From assembly GCA_022264855.1 (NCBI GenBank), contig JABYQU010000004.1, positions 868,001-932,000 on the forward strand: a stretch of DNA of 64,000 bases, given 5' to 3'. The stretch is from Lenzites betulinus (lineage: Eukaryota; Basidiomycota; Agaricomycetes; Polyporales; Polyporaceae). Position 1 is the first letter of the stretch. Each line of letters begins with the position of its first letter. Below are positions 1 to 13,734 of this stretch, piece after piece. The position numbers and the translations under genes were made by a program. The notes beneath the pieces are model-generated. The model was given only the letters and a program-made list of their open reading frames with translations. It was not told the DNA's origin and ran no database searches.

Positions 1-2348
1 ACACGTTCGTCGCGCTCGCGAACACGATGCTGCACAATGGGCAGGGGCTGGAGGACTGGACGCGCACGCGCTGGGAGGACTTTGTGATGACGCTGCAGTG
101 GTGCGTGCTTGCCTTGCCCGCTGAGATGGGGTGCGGCGGTGTCGCTGACGCGCGGGGGCAGGTTGTACGACTTCTACCCGGAGGGGAAAGAGGACCTCCT
201 GATCGATACCATGAAGCAGTTGAAGTACACTGGTGATCCGTGGGAGGACGTCTTCAAGGAGGAGGTTGGTGGACCATTCTTCCTTTGGTGGCCGCTGCTT
301 ACACAGGCATGGTGCCAGTATTTCCCAACGATCGCCGTCGAGCACCTTCAGAACCCGTTCAATGTGCTCACTTGGCACGGAGTCAACATGGCGGAAGGAC
401 TCAAGGCCCTTCCGGCGACGTATCGGTTCACGCACAACCAGTCAGGTGAGTCTACCTCCTGGAGCTTTCGCTGGAAGGAGGGCTGACTCATGCGTGTACA
501 GACCTGGACGCGGCAAGCAAAGGCTGGGACCTGTTGTTCCAGTACCACGGCCGCCCATCCGGCATCTACGCGGCAGACGAATATCTCGCTGGCCTAGAGG
601 CCATTCGAGGGTACGTCTGTATTTGGGTCGCTCTGGTTTATCACGCTGACCCAGCTGGGTCCACCAAGAACTGAGCTGTGCCTGGTTGTGGTGCGTCCAA
701 ATGTGTACGTCTGAAACTCACGCAAGCTAATACGCCGTGCTTGCTTTAGGAAACCATGTTCTCGTATGTATAACCTCACGATGCGGGAAGTCATGGTACT
801 GAGACTCCGCAGTGGTTCTTTCCTGTATCAGGTCATAGGCGACCCGAAGTTCGCAGACAGGGTCGGTCCTACGGCGTTGGTCTACTCGGCGTTCTTCTGA
901 CCGGTGGATTAGGTCGAACGGATCACGTACAACGCTCTCCCGGCGACTCTCACCGGAGGTGAGCCGAATAACAGCCACAGGCGAGAACTTCTCAGATACT
1001 AACATGCACATCAGATATGTGGTCCCGACAGTATCTGCAACAACAAAATCAGATTGCAGCGAAGAACATGAACCCGTACGTTATACCCCCGATATGTATC
1101 GAGCCGATGCTCATCTCCGTACGTACAGGAACCCATTCCCGAACGACGGGTGAGTCCGATCCGTCCGGGCATTGTACGGAGCTGACGGCGCACGACGCGC
1201 AGAGCGTATTCAAATGTGTTTGGGCTAGAACCTAACTACCCGTGAGTTCTCTCCACGAGCTTCCTTGACGTGTAGAGAATACCGCCGGCAAGTGGTTCCG
1301 TACCGCTAACCCGCGGATCCGCGCAGATGCTGCACCGTGAACCACCCCCAGGGGTGGCCAAAGTTCATCAGCAACGCCTTCGTCACTTCTCCCAACGGGC
1401 AATCCCTCGTACACGTCTACCTCGGGCCCTTTAGCGTCAACACTACGCTTACCAACGGTCAGTGCGCAGCGCGGGCCCCGCGCCCGCCCATATGCGTTCC
1501 ACATCGTGACGTGCGACTGATGCGCACTCCGCGCCCGTCTGACAGGCAACCAAGTCTCCGTCGTGGTGGACACGCTCTACCCGTTCGGGGACACCCTGAG
1601 CACGACGATCCACGCGGAGAAGCCGTTCACATACCAAGTACGCATCCCCAGCTGGGTCAGCAAGGGCACCATTGCGATCAACGGGGGCGCCGCACACGCC
1701 GTGGCCCCCTCCAACGGCCTCCACTCCGTGTCCGTTAAGGCAGGCACGACGAAAATCGTGCTCAACTTGCCCGCGGACATCACCGTCGGTGCGTCCAAGC
1801 CTCCGCCGCGGCTGGCGGGTTCCCACCCCTCGCGCAAGCGCAATCGGACCCTGACTCCCCCTTGCCCCTTTTTGCGCAGAATCTCGCCCGCACGGCTCCA
1901 TCGCGGTGCACCGGGGCCCGCTGCACTACGCGTACGACATCGCGCGCAGCTCGAAGGTGCTCACGCGCAACACGCAGCAGCCGCTCGCCGTCGACCTCGA
2001 GTTCGACGCGACCGCGGCGTGGCAGTACGCGATCGACCCCGCCTCGCTCGTGTTCCACGGCGGCGCGCCCGCAGGGGGCGCGCTGCCGTCGCCCGTGTTC
2101 GACACGGGGCGCCCGCCGTTCACGATCACCGCGACGGCGTGCCCGATCGCGTGGGGGGTCGCGGGGGATACGTTTGCGGCGTCGCCGCCGACGAGTCCGG
2201 CGTGCACGGGCGCGGCGACGAACATCACGCTGTGGCCGTATGGGGTGGGTGCCTTCAGTTCCCAAAATTTGTGCAGAAATATCTAACGGGTGACTTGTAG
2301 GCTACAAAGCTCCGCATCGGGGAGTTCCCTACGTTCAAGGCTACGTGA
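1..2348 (+). CDS. GH127/DUF1680-like six-hairpin glycoside hydrolase, 5' end outside window
   Basis: C-terminal 509 residues of a probable beta-L-arabinofuranosidase-like enzyme. Hand-built exons: 1-100, 162-445, 502-610, 669-690, 750-763, 813-861, 913-958, 1015-1075, 1129-1149, 1203-1241, 1327-1457, 1546-1788, 1880-2244, 2301-2348 (stop TGA). Frame is kept through all 14 exons, three of them only 14-22 nt. The GH127 metal and nucleophile signature is visible: Glu-x-Cys in RGTELCLVVETMFS (669-763) and, 81 residues later, the Cys-Cys pair in [14 protein letters not shown] (from 1327). In characterised GH127 enzymes these four residues bind zinc and one of the paired cysteines is the nucleophile. 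The C-terminal part (1546-2348) looks like the beta-rich domains of the family. The upstream end, with any signal peptide, is missing. Substrate is not determinable from sequence; the family assignment is fairly secure. Confidence 0.82.
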
Positions 2349-2949
2349 ATGGGAGCACCAGCCAAAGGAGGCTGACTGTTGGATATTTGTTCCGTTCGTG
2401 GCGTTTGGCCGATGTTACTAAGTATGTCTTTTTCCCAATGAGAGTCTACAGCTTCCGGGCCCTCGAAAGGCGGCCGTGTATACCGAAGCTACGAAACAGA
2501 CGAGACGGATGAAGCGCCACAGACGCGACGCGACGCGTTCTCACTTGAATAGACGCTCGGAGCTGTAGCATACCTGTATTCCTGAAGACCTTGAAGCTTT
2601 ATTGCTTGAAGCAACCGACGAGGTCTTGGTGCCCTCAAGTCATTATGCATTATGCATTATGCTGTGATGCTACTGCCTCGTTGACCGCAAGATCTGTCCT
2701 ACGTCCTTACGATTATAAAGGTATTCCCGGGCCGCCCTCCCGGTACAAGACGGCATGCCGCGGTTAGCGCCCGGGGAGGCCTGGTGGGCCTGTTCAGTCG
2801 GTTGCATTTTGTCTGTTGTCTCTGCCTCTCCCACCACCCCACCACTGCCTGCTTACCCGTACCCAACCTATCTCTCCACATTCCAACCCTGCGCTTTCCA
2901 GCGTCCTCCCAGGATCCATCGCTGCCCCATTCGCACCCGACCATCACCG
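2349..2949. other. Intergenic spacer
   Basis: No coding signal seen. It holds the 3' flank of the glycosidase gene, a three-copy 8-bp direct repeat (ATTATGC core) at about 2641-2663, and from about 2820 a strongly C/T-rich plus strand leading up to the next start codon, typical of fungal promoters and 5' UTRs. Confidence 0.6.
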
Positions 2950-4153
2950 ATGCCACCACAGCCGGGAGTCTTTGCGGTATCGCACTCGTCCACGCACAAA
3001 GTCCGCGCCGGGGCTGCTGGCGAGCTGACGTCCGTCAACACCCTACACTACGAGGCCCTCGCGGGCCCCAGCTCAAGACCGCATGGTGAGCACATACCCG
3101 TTATGCACCGTCCAGCTCCCAACACGCCCCGCCGCAGCTCCTCTCCAAGGGGAAGAGGCCAAACGCGACAAGCGGCGGAAAGAGATCATAAGCAAGATCA
3201 GCAAGGAAATAGCAGACAGACGGGACGAGTGCGTACAGACCCTCGGTGTACCCGCGCTCGTGCTCACCGCGTCTCAGAATCGGGCGCCATTACGCAGAGA
3301 CGATATCCGACCTCCACAGCATATCCATCCAGCTCTCGACTCGCCCCGAGACTCTTCCCGCATACAACCTCCGCCTATATCCACTTTCCCTCGAGCGCGG
3401 CGCCCTCCTCTCCTCCATATCCTTCCAGGAACGACACGCGCTGCAGACGGTGCAGACCGCGTACGACGAAGAACGTGTCCGCGTCGAAGAGGAATGGCGG
3501 CGCGGCCGAGAGCGCATCCGGGAGCGCATGCTCGAGGGCATCGAAGAGCGCCGTCGCCGCGCGCGCGAGGAGAAGGAAGGCGAAGGCACCGTCGTCGGTG
3601 AGTCCCACCTCGCCCCACGCCCGCTCTGGCCCCGTTCCGCGCCTCCGCGCATCGTGGGCGCCTATGTTGATCGCGTTTGTCTCCTGCAGATGGGGGCATG
3701 GACGCCCAGTCGCGGCCACATATCACCCGCAAGCTGCGCAACAAGCTCGGCGGAGGCACGTCCCCACCACCCACGCCCGTCCCTGGCGGACACCCTGGCC
3801 TCGGGAACGGCGCGATCGCGTCGATATCCTCGGGCCCGGTGACGACTGGCCCCCTGCTCAACCCCCATTCGCTCTCGGTGGACGAGCTGCCATCCACGTT
3901 CCCGCTGCCGCTCATATCCGCGCACTCCGGCGGCGGGCAGAGCTACAGCTACGGCGCGAGCACGGGTGCGGGGAACGGGAAGCGCCGCGCGCGCGGCGGC
4001 GGACGCGAGGCGCAGGCGCCAGGCACGCTTGGGAAGAGCTTGAACGTGTTCCATCCCCTCAAGGACGTGGACTACGAGGCGGATCTGGGCGAGATTCGGC
4101 GGGGGAACAAGAGGCGGCGGGCGGCGGCGGGGACTCTTGCTGGGAAGGCATAG
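2950..4153 (+). CDS. Sds3/BRMS1-like subunit of an Rpd3L-type histone deacetylase complex
   Basis: 336-residue protein from exons 2950-3085, 3138-3228, 3278-3597 and 3690-4153; all junctions are GT-AG and in phase. The hallmark is a long charged coiled-coil: KRDKRRKEIISKISKEIADR continuing to IGRHYAETISDLHSI, then LERGALL and a run of YDEERVRVEEEWRRGRERI followed by Arg/Glu-rich helix. This is the Sds3-like arrangement that bridges to Sin3 and Rpd3. The second half starts ITRKLRNKL, then a Pro/Gly/Ser-rich linker and a short conserved-looking tail (LNVFHPLKDVDYEADLGEI) ending in a basic patch NKRRRAAAG. Expected role: nuclear corepressor scaffolding. The start at 2950 follows a C/T-rich leader and is the first ATG in phase. 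A larger overlapping open frame (2755-4209) ignores the introns and breaks the coiled-coil. Sds3 versus Dep1 orthology cannot be settled here. Confidence 0.8.
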
Positions 4154-5397
4154 CACGTCTGGCGGGCCGCGCGCCACCCTTGCGAGGTCGCTGTGTGTAT
4201 ATATTGTGAGTGGATTTGGAGCGCGCGGTATGTGTGTGTGCTGACCTCTAGATGTGCAGTTGTAGGATACCCCGAGTTTTGTTGCACGCTCTATCTATCC
4301 GCCTTCGCGGTCTCCCGCTCCAATTCACTCTCGTTCATGCGGGCGTATAAGCGTGACCGAACGGGGCTGAAGACGCACCCTCCACATCCGACGGCTATTG
4401 AGCGCCACAATGTCAACCTAGTGAGTATCGTCGTGGCCGGGTGCGTCGTCACGTCGGCTCGGACATGGGTGGGAGTGCAGTTGTTCACCAGAAGAATCCG
4501 CGAAGGCGACACGTCCGTGTTTGCTATCCCCGCGCTATGTGCGGCGTCTTTCGCTCGACGGCATCGGGTGCTCAGTCAATTCGAGCGACAGCGGTATCGG
4601 AGAGGACAGACGCGAGAACGTTCGTACTGCTGCATGTTAAAGTGAGCATGCAGTTGTGTCGCGTTTCCAGTGAACTGACGTGACTGCGAGATAGTCATGA
4701 CTTCATGTTTTTGCGGGTGCTTTGACAGGATTGTGGAAGGGTTCGGGTGTTTATTCTTCAGCGTTCTCATATTTGAATAGGTGTTTTCTCCGTGGCGAAG
4801 CCTTGTCAGGTATGCTTTCTTGCGCCATTCTACCCCTGAATCGCACATCACAGACATAGCCTGCATACATTCTCTCCGCAAGCTCCTTGAAGCCCACTCT
4901 GCACACCAGCGTGAGCCCGCCTATGACTGATCGGAGGGGACCTCCGAGCGTGCACTAAACTCTCACCGGTACGTCACAATAAACTCGGTCATCTCTATGA
5001 TAGAATCTTCCAGCTGTATCTCGTGGTATCTCCTAGTATCTCCCAGTATCTCCCTTGGGCTTGTCAGTTTGATGTGCCCAAGTGGGAAACTGCGCATCCA
5101 TGATCTGACCGACCGTGGCGGCCGGCGGCGAGACACGAGGCCCTTCCCCTTCCCCACTCGCTCGTCGCGCATGAGAATTCTGACATAGCAAACCCCCAGA
5201 GCGGGTTCTTCTGTGGCGTAAACGCCCGGGATAGGATTACTGAGACTGGTAGTAGACTATCAGCATGTCATCGATGAACTGAGATGGGGACCATGCTTCA
5301 GGAGTATATATACTCCCAGGGGCGCGTGCAGCAATTGGTGGCACCGCCAGTTATTCCCATCCCCCACGCACTCACTACCGCTACCACCACCACCACA
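4154..5397. other. Intergenic spacer
   Basis: About 1.24 kb without a convincing gene. Short tandem copies of a TATCTCC-containing 10-mer lie at about 5017-5056. The right end carries the DLH promoter. Confidence 0.55.
5301..5316 (+). promoter_or_regulatory. TATA box in a 16-bp palindrome, first DLH gene
   Basis: GGAGTATATATACTCC is a perfect palindrome containing TATATATA, 86-93 nt before the start codon at 5398. The second DLH gene has a closely similar AGTATATATAG at nearly the same distance (42577-42587), so this is probably the shared core promoter. Inferred from sequence only. Confidence 0.55.
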
Positions 5398-6509
5398 ATG
5401 TCTCTCTGCTCCCACTGTGTTTCTGGTGCGTGCGCGCAGCGAGGCCCTGGTGGAGAGGTATCTAACCCCGCGGTCGAATCGCAGGTGTCCGTCACGAAGG
5501 CACGCCCGAGGGTGCGTTTCCAACAGTTCCGCTCTTAATCCGAATTCAACTGACCTGGTGAACCGTGTACAGGCCTGACCACCCAGTTCGGCGGTGTAGA
5601 GACGTACATCGCGACGCCGACAGGAGACTACCCCAAGGACAAGGTCGTCCTCTTCCTGACTGATGTCTTCGGCCTCGCACTGGAGAACAACCGCGTGAGT
5701 ACCCGAGTTACCGGATTGCCGGATGACATCACCGCATCCCGAGGCGGGCCGCCGACGCGCGCCCGGAATGTGCGCGCATATATTGACCCAGTGAGCCCAC
5801 AGCTGCTCGCCGACGACTTCGCGAAGAACGGCTTCAAGGTCGTCATGCCCGACCTCTTCGGCGGCGACCCGATCCCCAAGGACGCGCTCAACCCGGGTCA
5901 AACCTTTGACTTCATGGAATGGCTCGGTCGGCACAGTCCCGCAGACATCGTCGTCCTCATCCGCGGCGTGCTCGCCGCGCTCAAGGCGGACGGCGTGACG
6001 AAAGTCGCCGCGATCGGATTCTGCTTCGGCGCGCGCCCCGCGTTCGACCTCGCGTTCGGGAACGAGCTCGACGTCGTCGCGGTCTCGCACCCGTCCCTCC
6101 TCCAGATCCCCGCCGACCTCGAGGTGCGTTCCGAGCCTGGGTGGTTCTTGGGAGCTGGCGTAGGCTGACTCGCGTGCGTGCGGTGTAGAAATACCTGGCA
6201 CAGTCGAAGGCGCCGCTCCTGATCAACTCGTGCGAGACCGACCCGCAGTTCCCGAAGGACGCGCAGGCGAAGGCGGACGAGATCCTCGGCGGGGGCAAGT
6301 TCGCGCCCGGGTACGTGCGCACGTACTGGGACGGCTGCACGCACGGCTTCGCCGTCCGCGGTGACATCGTGAGTCGTTATTACGCTGCGGTTGGTGCTCA
6401 GGGCATGCTGCTGACGGCTTGTGCGCGCGCGTAGAGCGACCCGAAGGTGAAGGCCGGCCGGGAGGGTGCTTTCAAGGCGACGGTCGAGTTCCTCATCAAG
6501 CACCTGTAA
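5398..6509 (+). CDS. Dienelactone hydrolase family protein (copy 1)
   Basis: 250-residue alpha/beta hydrolase from exons 5398-5425, 5485-5511, 5573-5694, 5803-6123, 6189-6368, 6435-6509. The DLH Cys-Asp-His triad is visible: nucleophile Cys in AIGFCFGARP, Asp in NSCETDPQFP, His in DGCTHGFAVRGD. The N-terminus MSLCSHCVSGVRHEGTPEG and the segment VVLFLTDVFGLALENN are typical of fungal DLH proteins. Family members hydrolyse dienelactone-like esters or related small carbonyl compounds; the substrate here is unknown. No signal peptide is seen, so it is probably cytosolic. A paralogue with the same intron positions lies at 42666-43760 and a decayed copy at 41351-42048, so this subfamily has been duplicating in this genome. 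Confidence 0.9.
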
Positions 6510-7050
6510 GCACCTGCGATTCGGAGACCATCCCGTGCGCCTCTCCGGCCGGCCTCGGGCAGGGTGACGGATGGTGGGAGGCAATGTTGGATGCCGGAAG
6601 TTGAAGCCATGTATTTGCAATAGGTGTGCGTGTAAGCTCAGAGTTCAAGCATAATTGCGCGTGCAGTAGGCGCGACTGTGAGGTCAGCTGTGTGCTGTGG
6701 AGCGGTCTGTGCTCGGGGTTCCCTCACAGTGTACGAGAGCGCTGTGCCGGGGACGAGATATGACCAAATGTGCGAAGCACACGAGGACACGACAATGCGG
6801 CGAGAGCAAAGAAAGCTGCCGGAGTGTCACAACAGCAAGGCACCAAAAGATGGGCACGGGCGCCCAGCTGTGGCGCGGTTGTGGCGGACGATTATAGTTG
6901 TTCTCTTCCCGATCCCTCACTTAAGTTCTCAACAACATCATGCTCGGCCCCGCCCCGTCTTTTCCACCTATCCCAACATAACCACCTACACCAACTGTAT
7001 CTCTAGACACACCCTCATGCTCTGAGTCTCATACTTCACTTTCACCCCCA
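6510..7050. other. Intergenic spacer
   Basis: No gene seen; 3' flank of the DLH gene and a C/A/T-rich leader before 7051. Confidence 0.5.
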
Positions 7051-9573
7051 ATGTCTGACGAAATGTCTCCTTCTTGGCGATCTCTCGCCTCCTCCGCCTC
7101 CCGTTCCATCAAGGGTTACATCGCACAGCAACGCGAACTCAAACAATCGTATCCCGCTGGCCGCGTACGGTCTTCACAAGACTTCGATACGGCCTCCAAG
7201 AAGCAGTCATGGGGTCAGTGGGCAGGCCAGAAGTTGCGTCGCGGAAGTTCAAGTGACTACGACGTAAGTGGAGATAGGTTGTCGCTCTTTCCGGGATGGG
7301 CAGCCCGCAGGTACCGCGAACCACAGAGGGACAAGCATGAAGGTGAGCACTCATGTCTCTGTGCTTGACGATGCAGTGGTAACGCGAGTTTAGACACCCC
7401 TTTCGGTGTCGATGTCTTCGTTTCCGGGTATGCCTGCAAGCTTACTGGCGTTGGGTTCAACACGCGAGCGGGGAGGGCATTCCTGCGATTAGCGAAAAGT
7501 AAGAACCCTTTCCCTGTCAATCTGTGAGTGGGGGTTGATGTCACGCCCAGGTTATGCCGCCCTCCCCAAACTCCCTGTGGCTGGCGTAACCACCACATCC
7601 ATGACGCCTATGACCCGATCTACCGAGGAGCTCCTCGCACACGCACACCTACCTCCCCTTCCGGACGAGATCACCGACGAGTCCGAGATGGAGGAACTCG
7701 ACTACAAACTACGACAGCTAGAGTTCGACGCTCGCAGCGTCGACAGCGTCCAGAGCGAGCGCGATAACATCTCCCGGACGTCCTCTTCCGATTCTCAAAG
7801 CTCCCGGCCCCCGTCTGCTTCCTCCGCCACATCCTACTCAGGCTCTGGTAACGCACATGCTTCTGGATCGTCACCCCCCACTTCGGCAAATCCACTGAGC
7901 TCGGGTTTGGCTGATCTTCGCCGGTGGCACGCGAACCTCGAAGCTCGTCTTCATCCCTTCTGGTCTTCTGCACTCTCGAACCGGATCGTTCGTATCTCTC
8001 TGTATGCGACCGACCCATCACTCTACGACAGCGACGACAGGTGTACCGACGAGTCTGGCTCTTCCCAAAGCTCCATGCCTCCGGAGAGGCAGCCTATCTT
8101 GACTCGGGACGTGATCACCACTGCAGATGGCTCATTCCAGATAAAGTTCTCGGTGCCATGGGAGCAGATGTGTGTCCACCCCGGGGCGTTGCACATCGCA
8201 TTCGGTGGCCCGGGTCTCGAACAGGACCTCTTTGTCGTCGCAGAGCTACTTGCACCACCATCTCCAGGACCAGGTACACCCTCAACACCCCAGGGTCCTC
8301 CAAGATACATTCCTCCACGCAATGCGGTAGTCACCATCTCCACGTCTATCGCGATACCTCTTTCGTCCTCCTCGGTGCGCGTGATTTCAGATATCGACGA
8401 CACAATCAAGCAGTCCGGTATCCTAGGCGGTGCGCGCATGGTGTTCCATAACGTCTTTGTGAAAGACCTACGAGACAGCGTCATCCGCGGGATGGGGGAT
8501 TGGTACACGGGTATGTGGAGGCGTGGGGTGCGCTTCCACTATGTGGTAAGTCCCCCAATGATAAGAGTGCCGGGCCCATCTCTCACACTTGCCGTGTCTT
8601 TTCATAGTCAAACGGCCCGTTCGAACTCCTCCCCGTCGTGAACGAGTTCATCCAAATCTCGCACCTGCCCCCGGGCTCGATCCGCCTGCGCTCGTACGGC
8701 GGGCGCTCGCTGTTCAACGGGCTGCTCTCCGCGCCCGCGATGCGCAAGCGCACGGGCGTGCTCGACGTCCTTAACCACTTCCCCGACGCGCACTTCATTC
8801 TCGTCGGCGACTCGGGCGAGCAGGACCTCGAACTCTACGCCGAGCTCGCACGTGAGCGCCCCGACCAGATCGCGGGCGTGTTTATACGCGACGCGGGCAC
8901 ACGCGGCGATGACGCGCGCCCGCTCGAAGACCCCACGGGCGTGCAAGCATTCAGCGCGGGCCTTGAGGCCGGGCTCGGGTATCCCGGGAGCGCGCCGCCG
9001 TCCGCGGGCGGGGTGCGCGGAGCGGGACGACGGCTGGTGGGGCGGTACGGTGGGGGCGCGTCGCGGTCGATGTCGGATGCGACACCCATGCCGCCCACGC
9101 CGACGTCTGCGTCGCGCTGGTCGCTACGCACATTATCAGGGAGCGACGGCGGCGGGTCGGGCGCGCCGTCACCGACGGTGGACCGGGACTACTTCGGGCA
9201 GGGTGCGCGCTCGCATTCGCCGATCACCGAGGAGCCTGGCGCGAGTCCTGAGATGGGAGTGGGGCTGGGAACCCCGATGGGCGGTGGCGAGAACGACGAC
9301 ACGCCGCGGATATCGTTCCCCCCGCTTGGCTTCGCACGCGCGCAGGACACTGGCGAATGGCGGGACACGACGGCGCGGTGGCAGCCACAGCAGCGGTCGC
9401 GCCCGCCTTCGCCGGTGTCGGACGCGGAGAAGCGGCGCATGGAGCTACAGGCGCGGGTGTGGCGAGCGCGACTGGACGTCCCTCCGGGGATTCCTATACG
9501 CGTGTTCAGGGAGCCGGAGGAGTGCGTCGAGGTGGACGGGATCCTGGACCGGCTGCATGTGCGGGCTGGGTGA
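7051..9573 (+). CDS. APP1: APP1-type phosphatidate phosphatase (DUF2183)
   Basis: 785-residue protein from exons 7051-7342, 7394-7498, 7551-8545, 8608-9573. The APP1 catalytic domain carries the HAD-type DxDxT motif in VISDIDDTIKQSGILGG (from about 8381), followed by VFHNVFVKDLRDS, GMGDWYTGMWRRGVRFHYV, SNGPFELLPV and the loop FILVGDSGEQDLELYAELA ending in IAGVFIRDAG. Upstream lies the usual lipid-binding-like domain (TPFGVDVFVSGYACKLTGVG) and an acidic/Ser-rich linker. The C-terminal third (about 8980-9500) is low-complexity Gly/Ser/Pro, probably disordered. In yeast App1 acts at cortical actin patches, dephosphorylating phosphatidate to diacylglycerol in endocytic membrane turnover; the same role is inferred here. 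The intron at 8546-8607 sits inside the catalytic domain and must be spliced for function. Confidence 0.9.
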
Positions 9574-10277
9574 TGCCGTCCGAGACTCGAGTCGCTGTTG
9601 TGAGAGCTTGACTTATTCTCTCCTGGGACTATCCATGTGTGTATTATCGTTCTGTACATTGTGTGTGATATAGTGTAGGTTTAACGGATATATAATGGAG
9701 CGCGCATGTGTTGGGTAGAGGCGCCGGCAGCGCGTGTACGTACACCATACTGTAGAGACGACGTTTGCTCTCTAGCCTTGTCGAATGATCATTACTATTC
9801 AAGGCATATGTTCTGGACGGGCGATATCTGCGTGACCTCCGCGCATACAGTGAGGAAGTTGCGGTCCTTCTTGGTTCACATGGAAGGTTTGAGTAGACCC
9901 AGGACAGCGTGGGTAACGGACAGCATACTCGTCCACGGCGTCGAACATGACATCGTTGTGATTTCGCGAATCATTATATGTTCGTGTGGCTGGCAGCGCA
10001 TTGACATCAGCGGCAGATGGACGGCTCGGCATAGAGGGCGCCATGCTTACGAGACCTCTCACGAAGGAGCTCCGACGGCGGGTGTACGACGCACGACACA
10101 CTACGCTGACACGTTGTGATTGCGAAATGAACGTTGCGTCGTCCTGTGTTCACGCTAGCCACGTTTTCTGAGAGATTACTGAGCCTGTTTGTGTGCTGGC
10201 GAAACCAAAGGGAAGGATATACACTTTACAAGTACCGTACCATACCATACCATATCATAGGGAATATACATGAAGCC
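9574..10277. other. Intergenic spacer between convergent genes
   Basis: 3' flanks of APP1 and of the Sec72-like gene. A short ACCAT-type tandem repeat lies at about 10231-10258. No further gene seen. Confidence 0.5.
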
Positions 10278-11267
10278 TCAGGACACGGGTATCGACTGGG
10301 AGGGTGAGATCTTCTCGAGACTCTTCTCGTTCCCGTTAATGCGCGACTCGATGTCTGCCAGCATCTGCACCATTTCCTGTAATCAAACATTATGAGCCTT
10401 CTGCTGATGTGTGGACAGTACGGGAATCTGAGGCGTGGGCACAATGTATGCACAGCCCGGGGGATGCTGTTTACCCGCTCCGCTGCCCACGCGCAGTGAA
10501 CAACCCCTGAAATATATGGGAGCACTCACCGGGTTCGTAGGCTCGAACGATAGACCAAGCTGGATAGCGTCTTTCGCCTCTTGGTATCGTTCAATCTTCA
10601 TGAGTGCACGTGCCTTCCGGAAGTGTCCTTTGGACCAGGGTCGCTTGAGCTGAATGACCGTCTCAGCGTCGACCAGCGCGCTGATGTAGTCACCGGCCTC
10701 AAAGAAGGCGGCGGACCGGTTGGAGAGGATCATGGAGAGCTCTTCGCGCATGAGCTGTTGTGCTTCCCAGGGTGGCCGCTGGACGGCAATACTTGCGGCC
10801 ATGGTGTACCGCTGGAGGGCTTGAACGTGCATGCCGCTCTTAAACAGAGCCTATGATTACACGGGTTTAGCACGTTGATGTGTAAGAGAGAGCTGGGAGA
10901 GTTCACGTACGTTGCCCTCGTCCTTGGTGTTGTTGATTGCTTGGGACAGATTCTGTGACACGACCTGTGGGGGTGGGGGACAGCGGAGGTTCGGGTTCGC
11001 GACGAGCAGTCGTGAGAGGCGGTTGAGTGCGCGGTGGTCCTCGTCGCAGTCTGCGCACTTCTCCAGCTTGTGCTTCCCGCAGAGCAGGACGGCGTTTTCG
11101 GGGGGACCGAAGGCGAGATCTACGGGACGGAAGCTCTCTTCGATAACGGCCTGCATGACCGGGTCTGGGGGGCGCATGGCCATGGTGGCCTGCTGCTGCT
11201 GTGGAGGTTGCGGGCCATGGCTGTGGTTGTGCTGCTCGCCGGGCGCGTGGGTGTGTGTTTGCGACAT
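10278..11267 (-). CDS. Sec72-like TPR subunit of the ER Sec62/Sec63 translocation complex
   Basis: 258 residues, minus-strand exons 10911-11267, 10530-10850, 10278-10376 (stop TGA). The N-terminus is His/Gln-rich, followed by LCGKHKLEKCADCDEDH, a Cys/His cluster typical of fungal Sec72 proteins, then a TPR domain: ALFKSGMHVQALQRYTMA, LSNRSAAFFEAGDYISALVD, WSKGHFRKARALMKIERYQE. The last short exon gives EMVQMLADIESRINGNEKS. In fungi Sec72 docks cytosolic chaperones at the Sec63 complex for post-translational translocation. The protein has no membrane span, as expected. It is divergent from the helicase gene, with a 363-bp shared spacer. Confidence 0.8.
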
Positions 11268-11630
11268 GTCGGAGAGGTTGAGGTGGCTGGTAGAGCGAGT
11301 GAGCCGGTGTTCCTGTCGCGTTTGGACTGCTGTGAGCGCCTAAGCAATGTACATACCCCGGCTGCCCGGGCCGCGGGCGCCTGCACGCGTGCCACGTCGC
11401 GGGCAGAGGCGCCCACCGCAGGCTGCCGCAGGGCAATTAGCCGAATCGGGCGATCGCTGACATAAGCAGAGCCACTGCAGCGTTGTTTGTAAGCTCGCGG
11501 GGCGGGGTCAATTTTCTCACTCGCCTCTTTGGTGTACCATCATCATCTCGACTCGTTCAGCTCACCGCTCATAGACGAAAATCCAACAGCTTCTCATACT
11601 CTTTGTTCTTTTTCTTCACCCACCATTAAT
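11268..11630. promoter_or_regulatory. Shared divergent promoter, Sec72-like / DED1
   Basis: 363 bp between two divergent start codons. Presumed bidirectional promoter; a T/C-rich leader precedes the DED1 ATG (about 11570-11625). Confidence 0.5.

Positions 11631-13734
<2,104 letters not shown>

Noticed and set aside
2755..4209. 484-codon open frame over the Sds3-like gene
   Set aside because: It runs through three introns with clear GT-AG ends and misses the coiled-coil frame that identifies the family.
5260..6201. 313-codon minus-strand frame over the first DLH gene
   Set aside because: Antisense of verified DLH exons and introns.
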